Notes: generated by a model from the letters alone, not told the origin. A stretch of DNA of 64,000 nt from Ceriagrion tenellum (GCA_963169105.1 OY720633.1:161401780-161465779), one strand, 5' to 3'. Positions 48,449-59,805 are shown, numbered from the stretch's first letter. Numbers and translations: made by a program.

Positions 48449-49281
48449 GGGTCATTCCACCACAATTCGACCAGAAAATTGGCAAAATTGACCCTTGAGG
48501 TAACCGATTTCGACCAAATTTGGCAAATCGTCTTCATTTGATTACAAAATGAAAATCCCAAAGCCATTTGGTAATCCATGCAACGATTTACGAGATATTG
48601 CAATGTTGTAAAACAAGAATTTTACAAAAGCGTCGTCGCATTTGACGGCATATCTCCGGAAAAAAGGAAGATAAAAATACATGCAATGACTTATTTTAAA
48701 GGTATGAAATTGAAAAAGATAATTAATGGATTATTACATAAAATTTAAACAATTAAATAAAGTTTATAACAAATTAAAATGTTCAAATCGATTTTTGACG
48801 ATGTAGCGATGCCTTCGATTTTCCTCATTTTTTTATATGTAGTAGATACAACCCTTCTCTACAAGTTAAAAAAATTTGGTAGGGGTAATATTTCATTTAA
48901 GAAAGAAAAAAATTTTTTAGTGAAGGCGTAACGCCGGTCTCCCGCCGCGGCGGCGTCCGGCTCTCGCGCCGAACGTTCAGTAGTCGGTTCTCCAGATCTC
49001 ATCAGCGCGCTTCCTTTTCCATCTTCTTTTCACCAATTTTAACTGTATACCGACCCTTTGATTCCCTTTACCCATGTCATTCGCTATTTGCTTCCCACTG
49101 AAGTGACCGTCGCTTTAGAATCTAGGATTAGCGACAACATGCTTAACAGCGGGGACGACCATGGGCCCACCAGCGTCCGTGCTCGGAGAACAATAGACAA
49201 ACCTCGCCCCGTCTTAGACCTCCAATGCTACTTTCCTCTCTTCCCCTATCTCATTCTCCTCACATACCCTTTACTTTGTTC
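48449..49281 (+). repeat. Left inverted arm (833 bp)
   Basis: Includes an AT-rich outer half and a GC-rich core near 48934-48985 with the self-complementary CCGCCGCGGCGG. A frame starting at 49058 (M-I-P-F-T-H-V-I-R) runs through the arm end and is repeated in the right arm. Confidence 0.9.
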
Positions 49282-49579
49282 TGAGAAACATTTTTACAAC
49301 CACTGCGCTTTGTAGTCGTCGCCCACCCTCACCCATTCACATATTAACCCCTGATAAAAAAAACAACGGTAAATGCGAAGAGACCATGACTTTTTTTCCC
49401 CTCACTAACTATCGCATTTGAAGCAATTCGTCAGTTGCCGTCCATCCTCCGTCAGTGACGTTTCAAAACTTTCCTTGGTCTCATTTTTAGAGAGCGCGTG
49501 TTTCAGTGCGAGTAAACATTTCTTGGTCTGCAGTGGTTGATTATGATATTTTCAGTTGGTGATGCTTTAAACCAGAAAT

Positions 49580-51873
49580 GTTCGAGTGTAACAGTATTGA
49601 GAAGTCTCCGCAGCCATTCTACTCGTGAAATTGAGTTGATCGAATTGAAAAGTGGTGTGGATGCTGTACTCAGTGTGTGCAACCGTCATTGTAAGGATTA
49701 TTTACTCTTCTAGGAGGTTTGTCAAGAGCGGTGCTGCAATCCCTTGAATTTGCATATAAACATTCGCTCGATTAATTTATGGACAATAAAAAGCGAGTTC
49801 CACAATTTCTGCCATGACACAGTGCCTGTTTTAATAGAGGGTAGAAGCTCTGTGTTCAATGTAAAGTGGGTGTGAAAAAATTCAACAAGCCAGAAAATGT
49901 TGCCGAAAAGAACAATCCAGGTTGCTCTCAACATGAGCCAGAAAGTCAGTCAGAGGTCGCCACAAATGACGATTACCAGAGTAGGGTTTATGGTGCAGAA
50001 GGACCTTCAACCAGTGCTACATTCGCTATTAAATCTCAAGGTTCTTAGTCAGAGTCATCAGTTAGTTCTATGAAAGATAGCGGGACTGATGAAACCAATG
50101 GATGTCAGTACATTCCAGGAAAAGAAATTTGCTTGGGAAAACTGAACAAGACGTTAAAATCCCTGGATCAAACACCTGTAACAACAAAAAGAAATTGCAG
50201 AGGACAAGCAAATATCTGGCGAAGAAATTAAAAACGGCAACCACTGCTTTGAGATTGTCTCTTCAAAAGGTTACTGGTGGGGAGATGAATATTCAAAAAG
50301 ATATTCCTGAACAAGAAGATCACTTCCACCAAGATGGCAAGGAAATGATTATGAATCTGAAGGATAAGTTCCTAAACGCTACGAAAATGAGTGAAAAAAT
50401 TTTTAATCCTATCTGTCCTACCTAAATCTTGGAGTGTTTCAAAGATAAAGCAGGAGTTTCAAACATCGACGTATTTGGTCAAAAAGATGAAAAAATACGT
50501 ATCTGAGTAAGGAATTCTGTGCTCTTCGAACGCGAGACGAAAAAAATACCTCTCAAATGACACTAAACTGAAACTGATTGAGTTCTGCCGTGAACCAGAT
50601 ATTACTAGAATAATGGCGGGCAAAAAGAGTGTAAGAGTGTAAAGGAGGAAAATGTGCGCGTAGTAAAGCTGAAAAGGTTAATTCTTTGCAATTTGAGGGA
50701 AGCCTATGAAGCCTTTTAAGAGAGAAATCCTAATTTAAAGATTGGTTTCTCCAAATTTGTAGATTTGAAGCCCCCTGAGTGCGTGTTGGCTGATGAACCT
50801 GGCACTAATACCATATGTGACTGCATGATCCACCAGAATTACAAGTTACAATACCTCGGGGCTGGATTAGGGCAAATAAATTCGGATAACGGAGAAAAAA
50901 TTTTCTAAACTTATCGGGATTGCCTGGAATTCTCACTCTGTCGCCCTCCGTTAGAAATGTGCGTCATGAGTGAGTACCCAGAAACACTGCCACGAGAAGA
51001 GGGCAAAAACGGTGATGATGTCGTCAGAAAATGTGGGAGTAGAGACTGAATGACAGAAATTATTTCAGAGTTCATCAGGGAAAAAAGTACGGATGAGGTT
51101 CGTTTCAAGCAATGGACTCAGGAAAATCATTTTGCGTTAACCACATAGGTCATGGACGTAAATATTATTTGTGAGGCTTTCGCTGAGAATACCACCAAAG
51201 TAAGAAGGCATGACTACATCGCTTGCATGCAAACTGTATTTTATTCAAAATGTCAGTGACAATCTGAAATTGCGTAAAGTTGTCGTTGTGGCCGATTTGT
51301 CTGAGAATTATTCTTTTCTTCACCAAGATGCTGTACAAGGGGCCCATTGGTGTAACGATCAGACTACAGGACATCCATTTGCGTGTTACAACAGAAATAC
51401 CTGCGATAAAGTCGCACCTTTCAATTTGGTTATTATTTCAGACTGTATGGAACATAACGTGAGTGCATTCTATACCTTTCAAGCGAAACTGATAACTTTT
51501 CTTCGAAGAAAAGTACATTATTTAAGTAGAATAATTTACTATTCCGACGGTGCTATGGCTCAATATAAGAACCGCTACAACATGATGAAGCAGTTGCATC
51601 ACTAAGAAGATATCGACGGTGATGCTGAATGGCATTTCTATGCCCCGGTGGCGGCGGGGTAAAGTCCTCGCCTGCCAACCCGAGGGTCGCGGGTTCGAGT
51701 CCCGCCTGGGTAAAATATTTTCTGCCCAGGACATGGGTGTTTGTGTCTCGTACGTTGTTACTGTTATTCACCCGACGTAAACTGGCCCATTGTGCTGTAT
51801 TCGGGGTAGTAAAGATAAATAAATAAATAAAAACAAACATTTCAAAGAAAGTGCCCGATTGACGGACTAGGAG
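49580..51873 (+). pseudogene. Broken gene of an uncharacterised transposon-associated family
   Basis: Plus-strand phrases in several frames appear in a consistent order. K-L-C-V-Q-C-K (near 49845) suggests a cysteine cluster. Later come L-P-K-S-W-S (near 50430), G-I-L-C-S-S-N-A, I-T-R-I-M-A-G-K-K, V-K-L-K-R-L-I-L-C-N-L-R-E-A-Y-E-A-F (near 50690) and K-I-G-F-S-K-F-V-D-L-K-P-P-E-C-V-L-A. The longest open part (51210-51605) has V-V-V-A-D-L-S-E-N-Y-S-F, H-Q-D-A-V-Q-G-A-H-W, V-I-I-S-D-C-x-E-H and Y-Y-S-D-G-A-M-A-Q-Y-K-N-R. I recall this combination from many unnamed proteins in arthropods and cnidarians, usually in repeats. The conserved aspartates could be an RNase H-like transposase core, but that is inference. 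Many stops and frameshifts, a SINE at 51639, and loss of the C-terminus make it inactive. Confidence 0.6.
51633..51843 (+). mobile_element. tRNA-derived SINE nested in the long-arm element
   Basis: A 199-bp insert (51639-51837) between CATTTC repeats (51633-51638, 51838-51843). A box TGGCGGCGGGG (51649-51659), strong B box GGTTCGAGTCC (51692-51702), unrelated body, and a simple A-rich tail (AAATAAATAAATAAAAA). It interrupts the host coding sequence right after E-W-H-F. The antisense frame gives R-R-D-S-N-P-R-P-S, typical of SINE heads. The short duplication is the minimum that fits. Confidence 0.8.
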
Positions 51874-52706
51874 GAACAAAATAAAGGGTATGTGAGGAGA
51901 ATGAGATAGGGGAAGAGAGGAAAGTAGCATTGGAGGTCTAAGACGGGGCGAGGTTTGTCTATTGTTCTCCGAGCACGGACGCTGGTGGGCCCATGGTCGT
52001 CCCCGCTGTTAAGCATGTTGTCGCTAATCCTAGATTCTAAAGCGACGGTCACTTCAGTGGGAAGCAAATAGCGAATGACATGGGTAAAGGGAATCAAAGG
52101 GTCGGTATACAGTTAAAATTGGTGAAAAGAAGATGGAAAAGGAAGCGCGCTGATGAGATCTGGAGAACCGACTACTGAACGTTCGGCGCGAGAGCCGGAC
52201 GCCGCCGCGGCGGGAGACCGGCGTTACGCCTTCACTAAAAATTTTTTTTCTTTCTTAAATGAAATATTACCCCTACCAAATTTTTTTAACTTGTAGAGAA
52301 GGGTTGTATCTACTACATATAAAAAAATGAGGAAAATCGAAGGCATCGCTACATCGTCAAAAATCGATTTGAACATTTTAATTTGTTATAAACTTTATTT
52401 AATTGTTTAAATTTTATGTAATAATCCATTAATTATCTTTTTCAATTTCATACCTTTAAAATAAGTCATTGCATGTATTTTTATCTTCCTTTTTTCCGGA
52501 GATATGCCGTCAAATGCGACGACGCTTTTGTAAAATTCTTGTTTTACAACATTGCAATATCTCGTAAATCGTTGCATGGATTACCAAATGGCTTTGGGAT
52601 TTTCATTTTGTAATCAAATGAAGACGATTTGCCAAATTTGGTCGAAATCGGTTACCTCAAGGGTCAATTTTGCCAATTTTCTGGTCGAATTGTGGTGGAA
52701 TGACCC
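51874..52706 (-). repeat. Right inverted arm (833 bp)
   Basis: Reverse complement of the left arm; same GC-rich core and same short frame (minus strand, 52097 down). Confidence 0.9.
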
Positions 52707-52710
52707 AGGT

Positions 52711-55270
52711 ACATAAATTAGTTTGTAAAATCCTTTCAAAATTTGGGCCAGTCAATTTTTCAGCCTAATACGAAATCTCTTGGCCAAGCAACCGATTGTT
52801 GTTATGAAGTGTGACAAGTGTCTTATCAATCGTATTTCCCAAAGTTTATCGTCATTTACTGACAAAACTTTATGGGCGTGCCTACGTTTTTATGGTAATG
52901 ACCAATTTACGTATAATATATTTATTATTTACATGTGATTAACTTTATTCCTCTCGTCAGATAGCGCATGAATAAAAAAGTTTCTCCAAAGCATGTTACT
53001 TAATCCTTGTGAGTTAATAGCACTTCAAACTATTCCTATGAAATGATCCAAACGCCTCGACGCATATATTTCCTTTTGGTTTTGAAACCGCGTTCCAACT
53101 CCTCCTCCCGGCCTCAACAGCCTTCCAAGAGAGGTAATCCTTCTCCCGATACCATCGGGCCTGTCTGCAAGCTCGCATTTGGATTCAGACGCGCAACTAG
53201 TCGTCACCGCGGTATTGCGGCCTTGCATGCAATTTGAATCCGAAATGAATATGTAGTGAATGAAACCATCCCCGTCGCTCAGCTCCGGAAATCAGACGCT
53301 TCCACCGATTCTCCCTCTACATCTTCTCCATTTCGTTAAAGGGGAGGCTCATGGAATTGATTTGAAAGACGGCGCATGATGCGCACAAATAAGAGTGCGA
53401 AGCAAAAACTTAAATATATCCAAATTACGGAATCCATCTAAACGACAAGATAGAAAGATAAATCTTTTAACGCCCTTGTTAAGAAAGAATCCTATCCCAA
53501 CTTAATTCAACCTAAGTACTGGCCTTATTACTTATGGCTTCGGTTTCTGCGTTACTGCTACGTGGGGATGGCAAATCTCAAATTCGGCAATAATATAGTA
53601 AAAATAATGACTTTTAAGCATCGGTGTATTTTTAATAATAGTGAATGCTAACTCATTAACTTTTTGCTCTTGAAATTGTAAACTTGAGCGGTTTCGCCTC
53701 TGGGATAATATTTTTGAAATCTATCAACACGACAAGACGTCATAACAAATATCTACATGGCTGTCAATATTATTATGCGCAGTAGTATTTTGCTTTTACC
53801 ACCAGTGCGTTGAAGTCAAGGCTTGGTATGGTCCGTAGCAATTTAGGTTTATGGAAAAAAATTATGGCGGGCGTATTCTCCACCTCCGTATTTAGTATTA
53901 AAACGAATCTCAAATAATATGAGTATGATTCCTTACTAGATTTCTGAGGTAACCCTTTCTAGTGACCTATTGCCTTTTGGAGGAAGTGAAGAGTATGTGC
54001 AAGGAAAAAATATCTTTTTATTTCAGTGTCTTCACAAAAGATAAATCAGGCATATTCACATCTTCACTCCATTCAAAGAACGCATATCTAACAACCGAGC
54101 TTTGGAGAGAGATCGGCCTAGCGTATATTTGGCTGCGCAGCTATGAGGTGCAGTCTTGGATCTATCTCTGGAACTTCAATCACCTCAACTGCCGCAACTT
54201 CTATTTTGGTCATCAGTGCTATGTATTTTTAAATACATACATTTTTTGTTATAAAATTGCCTTTTCGTAAATTTTTTCTTATAAGTATTGCGTTTTGTAC
54301 AATATCATATCCACCCACGTAATATCCTGCGAGGCACCTCAAGGATGTTTAACAGGAGATAAGTTGGAACAACATGCATTGCACTAGATGCTGATAGCAA
54401 AAACCAGATAAAACTTGACAGAAGGTTAAACTTCTCAAATATGCGCTACACTAAAGGCACGATATTGATATAAGATGGTCGTATTAATGTTATTATCACT
54501 ACACAATTGCTCAGAGGAATATGAGTTACACCGCAAACATGCATCGCATGCTGTTATAACAATAGCTAATGGGTATAAAAACATTAGGTTGTTAATTAAC
54601 TCACTAGCTATACAAACTATAAGCAGACCTACTCTTATCAACCTATAAGTCTCATCGGCAGCTGTTATGGTCTCCTATTGTGTGCGGGAAAGATGAAATG
54701 TCCGCTCTGCAGTTCATTCGCCTAATTTTATATCTCAGAATCTGACCTGCCGCAGAATGTCGAAGTTCGTAGGATGTTCTTAATATCGTCATCAAATTAA
54801 TTGGTTTAAATCTTACGTATTAGATTAAGTCTAAGCTTAAAGCTATGGTTTGAATGACAATTTCTTCAAAGTAATTGCAAAATGTCAGTGTTATCTACGA
54901 AATTATCATGACGTACAGTAATTAAAATTATTTATCTATCTTCATGATGGATTGAAATAATAATTAATCTTCTGCAAATACCTAAATATAGCACAACGCA
55001 TTTCACCTCTCAGTGGCATATTGATAATCAAAGTATTTTGGTTAGATATCTACAATATTTACAAACCTTACCGATAAACCTTACACATGATTGTACCACG
55101 TACTGGTTAAGCGCACTTTGCTATTGAAATGAACCTGCGGAAAATTTTTATGTGTTTTTATTCATCATGAATATCGACAACTTCCACTAAGTCCTGCCTG
55201 ATAAAGTTATATTTATTTATCTCTCTATATACTCAATGCACCTTTCTCATTTCTGCGCGCATCACACCTG
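52711..55270. other. No gene seen
   Basis: AT-rich DNA. The 102-codon frame at 53962-54270 has no recognisable motif. A short GC-richer stretch at 53080-53240 gives small frames on both strands. Confidence 0.45.
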
Positions 55271-56510
55271 AGCTCAAACGGTCGAGATATGGACGTGAGG
55301 CAGGAGATGCGGGCGAGGGAGAAATTGGGACGTCGTCGGTGCAGGAGACTCGGAATGGACGGTTGGAATGTTCATTCCTTGCGCCGCCGTCGCCACGACG
55401 ATTCCGCACCAGACGAGACGCATCAAAAATGCAAGGGAAATAGGAAGCAAAGGGGAACGCAGACAGGTTTTTTAGTTTGCGGGAGACGGACGCCTGGGAA
55501 CGGGCGCGGAATTCAGAAGGGCGGGAGGAAACGACTCTTCTTATTTCTCTCTCTCTCTCTTCTCCCTAATCCCCTCCTTTCTCTCTTCCTTCCCTTCTAT
55601 CTCTTTTATCTCTTCCTCTCCTCAATTCACTTTCACCGTCTCGGCGGCATTCCCCGTCTCATTCCTTCAACACCCGACTCTTCATCCCCCGCCCCCCCAA
55701 ACATCGTCCCTTCCCACTCGCACACAGGCATACGCGACATTCCCCCCGAAGCACAAGACCCACCCATCCTCTCCTCTTCTCCCTCCTCCCTTCTTCTCAC
55801 CCTTTCGGTTATGATATTCCTCCGACCCTCTCTCTCGACCCTCCCCACCCCTACCCGAGGACCAACTCCTCAATTCTTACCCGACCCCCTCCTACCCTCC
55901 CTCTTCCCCACCCTTCCACAATTTCTAATTGGATTTCCGGTAGATTTCATCAGGTGATATATGGTCCCCCCACTTAAATGGACTTGGTAGTTGAGTCAAG
56001 TCTCGGAAGCTGGCGCGGTATTCGCGGGGGATTAAGGCGGGGCCCGAGCCAGGAGCAGGAGGACGAGGAGTCGTGAGGGAGTGTGGAGGATTAGAAAGAA
56101 ACGGAGAGGGGAAAAGTGGTGTTGTCGGAGTTGAAGTGGAGGGGGTGGGGCGGGAGGGAAACGGAGAGGGTTGGGCATCTCCAAGGGGGGAGGGGAATTA
56201 AGTCAGCAAGGTGGTGGGGGGTAGGTTGTGTGCTTTTTGCGGATGGATTTCGTTGCTCCCTCTCTTTCTGCCTCCTTGAAAGATGGTGTGGAAACAGATA
56301 AGACAGTTTTCGGTGGAAATGGGATTTGAGGGGGTTCCGGTGGGGATCGAGGGGCTAAGGACGGTGTTGGTGCCTCTTGGATATAGAAGGATGCGGGATG
56401 CGGTGCAGCGGGTGATATGGCGTGAGGCGGAAAAAGAATCGGAGGCCGTGACGCAGGAAGGGGGCGGGAGGCTAGAGTGAGTGAGCTGCGAGAGTTAAAT
56501 GGAAGGGATG
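55271..56510. other. GC island with alternating purine and pyrimidine strand bias
   Basis: The plus strand is purine-rich at 55290-55520, pyrimidine-rich at 55540-55930 (CTCTCT microsatellite followed by CCCTCC runs) and purine-rich again at 56040-56480. The 222-codon plus frame starts with R/K-rich and continues L/S/P-rich sequence purely following the composition; I see no domain. Confidence 0.45.
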
Positions 56511-58073
56511 GGAAGGAGTGATTGCAAGAGAACAACCATATTTTATGAGAGTTTTGCCATATTTTATGGCGGTTTAAGCGATTTTGTTGACGACAGCAGA
56601 TTTTCAGGAAACTCTACATCCGTGTACTGAATAGAAATAGGAATATAAAAAAGTGAAATATGCATGTTACCAGTTTGGTTTCTTGGCAATAAAATGATAT
56701 TTTAATGAGTAACTTTATGTCATTCCGCATTTTGAAGTATTTTAATGAAATATGCACCGATTTTCTACTGAATATGTAATGATACATTCCATTTACCATA
56801 ATGGAGGCAAGAAAATATCAAGGTATGACTAAAAGAGCACGGATTTGTGAATAATATTCGTTTAAATATTGAATTTTTCGTCTTAAACCAAGTCATAACA
56901 ATGTTTTAATTAAGGTAAAAATTTTCGAATATGTATTATACATAATTTAAATCTTTACATGTTGAATGTGTTCCAAAAATTCTTTTTAGTTTCTTGAAAA
57001 GTTATTAAAAATGTATTAACCAGCAAGCCACATCAAGGGTGTGTAGTAGGGGGTGAGCTATCACCAACTTTTACGATTATATACCGTGATAGATAACACA
57101 AAATGCGGGTAGCAACGCTGTGGAATGCATAAGATTACCACTCCAGCCTCCGATCAAAGAGCCTATTTTAATTAAAGACTCATCCGAATCGTTGATAAAA
57201 GGAATAATGACTCAAAAACATGCATTTTGATCGGTCAGGTGACCATCTATAGGGGGATTTAAAATCTCCTAAAAACGTGCATGTTCTCCGAGGTTCCGCG
57301 ATCAAGTGTGCGGGATGTGAGATTACCGCTCTCGGTGTGGACCTTGTTTTCCGTATTGTTCTGTCCTACTTCGAGTGGTCGAGACTGATTTTTGTGTGTA
57401 AAGTTTTAGGCGTTATTTTGTCCCATGAACGTTAGTTATTAGCTAATGTTTTGAAGAATTCACTTTTATAAATACTTAACTAGTTTTTCGTGATGTTTTT
57501 CAGTTTGAAGTGCATGAATGCGCTTTCACAAGCGTTCAATTTGTGCTTTAAAGTGAATATATGGTGTAAGTTCTTCTACTGTGCTTTGGTGTTTTCTTTA
57601 AAACATTCTTTTTGCGACTGGTTATTAATTTAAGTGGCCAGTTTTGTTGTAAGCTTTGTGTTCTCTTAACCTGACCGTGGGATTACGTTTGGTTTGCCGA
57701 ATATATGAGGATTTGAAAGCCCCAGATTTTACCTTACAAATGGAGCAATTATTTGTCTTGAGGTCAACACAAAAATTAAGAAGTTCATATCCTACATGAT
57801 AGCAACTAGTAGATGATGATAAAAAATCAGAGGAACTGACGGTGAGAATTACTGCCGTTAACAGTCGTACATATCATTCCTTCTAGAAGCAATTTTTCTC
57901 GAAAATATTGCATACGGTGGCAAAATTCCGAATATAAAATAGGTAAGGTAATATAATGAACATATGTGACATACGGTTGAGTGACATAGCAACAATAGCA
58001 ACGAGTGAGACTGGAAATTTCAAAGAAGAAAATTCAGATCTTTTGGACCGACTCAAAGAAGCGTACGGTGAAT
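56511..58073. other. No gene seen
   Basis: AT-rich. A 61-codon frame at 57956-58141 overlaps the target duplication of the next element and is probably fortuitous. Confidence 0.45.
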
Positions 58074-58175
58074 CAGAAAAAGTGCGGATGTACTCAACGG
58101 TATCTGGCGAGATGTTGAAGAACATGATTTCTGTAAATTAAAGGATTGATAGTTATGTCCACATGGTTTTTATTC

Positions 58176-58216
58176 GTGCAACGCGTTTCGACGATTATAT
58201 CGTCGTCATGAGGTAC
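58176..58216 (-). ncRNA. Hammerhead-like motif in left terminal repeat, core mutated
   Basis: Minus-strand GTAC-CTCATGA, extra C, helix II GACGAT/ATCGTC, GAAACGCGTT, GCAC. Same plan as the right copy, with G5 changed to C and one mismatch in helix I. It is in sense orientation with the RT. Confidence 0.55.
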
Positions 58217-58329
58217 AGACAAATTTCATTTTCACACGACAGCCTTTTTATATATCAGGAGGATAGAGGATGGGGGGGGGGGGGAGGGAAGGTGGAGGGT
58301 TGGGAGTGAGAAGGTTAAGTTGAAGGTTT

Positions 58330-59645
58330 TTTTTAAGTGGGAGAGCTTGCAACGCGGAATGGTTAAGGAATTCGATGTCATTAGTTAGCTTCTTTCTTCT
58401 CTTCCTTCTCCGGGTAATCTCCCACTGTTCCAGTGCGTCGAGGTGTCGTCCTTTCTCTTCCAGCACCAGGATCTTTGGGGTAAAATTGCATGACTGCCCT
58501 TCAGCGATGAGGTGTTTTGCTAACTGTGATTTAGTGCCTTTATTTTTGAAGCACCTTTTGTTTTCTGCTGCACGTATCTAGAAACTTCGACCAGTCTGTC
58601 CAACATACGTTGAGTCACATGAGTTACAACTTATTTCATAAACACCTGATCTAAGGTGAGCGTCCAATTTATCCAAAGACTTATTAAAAAAGGTTTTAAG
58701 CGTCACAGGGGAATAATAACAAAGATTAAAACGGTCTTTTGGGAAACACTTTGACAATTTATATGATTATTTTGCTACAAATGGCTATTTTACCCATTTC
58801 TTGGTGCTTGAGCTCGGCTCGAGGTTAGTGATTCCAGCGATGGCTTTCTTCTTTCGTAAATTATTTCACATCCTCTCAATCAGATGCCCATCGTAACCGT
58901 TAACTGAGGCGATGTGTCGAATGAAATCAAGTTCTTTATGAAAAAACTCCATCGAAAGAGGAATATTTAAGTCTATATAGCATTGAATAAAATGCCGCCA
59001 TTTTATGGTTGAAAGAATGGCAGGAATCAAACGGAATCACAGAATCCGTGTAGGTCGGTTTCCTAAAAATATCAAATACGTGTTTGTCATCGGATATAGA
59101 TAGTTGTTAATCTAAAAAACTTAAATTTCCTTCTGCGTCTTTTTCCATAGTAAAAAAAATACTTTTATGAATAGAATTTAAAAGTTTAAAAAAATTATTT
59201 GCTTGCCGATAGCTACCCGTCCAACAGCATAAAATATCGTCCACATATCTAAACCAGTAGCAAACGTTGTTTAGAAGTGGGTCATTAAAGTTAAAAAGTT
59301 TTTCCTTAAAATTGTCCATAAAAACTTCGGCGAGCAATGGGGATGAAGGAGACCCCATTGATAAGACTTCGTCTTGTTGATAAAATTTCTTGTCGAACAG
59401 AAAGTAGTTTTGTTTTGCACAAGTGTCAATAAGAATAATTAGTTCTTGTATGATGACTGGATTGGCTGGTGAATCTCTGAGAATAGTTTTTCCCACTTCT
59501 AGGGCTTCTGTCACAGATACGGAAGTGAAAAGGTTTTTTACGTCGAAGTGAATGGAGTTTAGCGTCCTTCGGGACCTTGACATCTTTAAGTTTTTCAGCA
59601 AGTATTATCGAATTTTTAATGCTAAATTTGGGGGTAAACTTGGAA
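58330..59645 (-). pseudogene. Penelope-like RT with GIY-YIG endonuclease, truncated and broken
   Basis: The 164-codon minus frame (59601-59107) holds the RT palm. F-D-V-K-N-L-F-T-S-V contains the first catalytic aspartate (residue 20), S-M-G-S-P-S-S-P-L-L is at 81-90, R-Y-V-D-D-I-L at 118-124 keeps both catalytic aspartates, and S-F-L-D is at 161-164. Frame changes follow. Y-T-D-S-V-I-P-F-D-S and H-K-M-A-A-F near 59040-58985 match the usual link to the endonuclease. The GIY-YIG domain is readable at 58646-58580: G-V-Y-E-I-S-C-N-S-C and Y-V-G-Q-T-G-R-S-F, then a stop where a basic residue is expected, then L-A-K-H-L-I-A-E-G and the C-terminal L-E-E-K-G-R-H-L-D-A-L-E-Q-W-E. This combination defines endonuclease-positive Penelope-like proteins, which prime reverse transcription from nicked target DNA. 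Stops and the missing N-terminus make it inactive. Confidence 0.85.
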
Positions 59646-59707
59646 CCCCCCCATCCTCTACCCTCCTGATATATATAAAGGCTGTCGTGTGAAAATGAAA
59701 TTTGTCG

Positions 59708-59748
59708 GTACCTAATGATGACGATATAATCGTCGAAACGCGTTGTAC
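59708..59748 (+). ncRNA. Hammerhead-like motif in right terminal repeat, core mutated
   Basis: Helix I GTAC (59708-59711) pairs with GTAC (59745-59748). The core reads CTAATGA instead of CTGATGA. After one extra T, helix II GACGAT pairs with ATCGTC around ATA. GAAA (59735-59738) is followed by a helix III that reads ACGCGT with the last A, self-complementary as in dimeric hammerheads, then T as the cleavage-site base. The change of the invariant G5 to A should abolish cleavage. Confidence 0.55.
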
Positions 59749-59805
59749 GGATAAAAACCATGTGGACATTACTATAACTCCTTTAATTTACAGAAAAAGT
59801 GCGGA

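Larger units (their letters stand above)
48445..52710 (+). mobile_element. DNA transposon with 833-bp inverted arms, superfamily uncertain
   Basis: The element spans 48449-52706 (4258 bp) between AGGT repeats (48445-48448, 52707-52710), a probable 4-bp target duplication. Its arms, 48449-49281 and 51874-52706, are reverse complements over 833 bp; by eye I find only two differing positions (near 48917 and 49274). Both ends begin GGGTCATTCCACCAC. The interior encodes one broken plus-strand protein of a widespread but uncharacterised arthropod/cnidarian family and carries a nested SINE. The coding part stops abruptly at the right arm, so the C-terminal part is missing. A 4-bp duplication is compatible with Sola or Chapaev types, but I cannot assign either from the sequence. 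Confidence 0.75.
58074..59805 (-). mobile_element. Penelope-like element with inverted terminal repeats
   Basis: The element (about 58089-59790) lies between perfect copies of CAGAAAAAGTGCGGA (58074-58088, 59791-59805). Inverted terminal repeats of about 150 bp run from 58131 and from 59793 inward. A 42-bp tail (58089-58130) occurs only at the left, the 3' end relative to the minus-strand ORF. Terminal repeats in inverted orientation and variable-length target duplications are known for Penelope-like elements. A 13-base G run (58272-58284) in the left repeat corresponds to a 7-base run in the right one. The RT N-terminal third is missing: RT homology starts only some 30 codons after the right repeat. 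Confidence 0.85.

Noticed and set aside
55289..55957. 222-codon plus frame
   Set aside because: Amino-acid content follows the purine-then-pyrimidine composition; no motif, no splice or promoter context.
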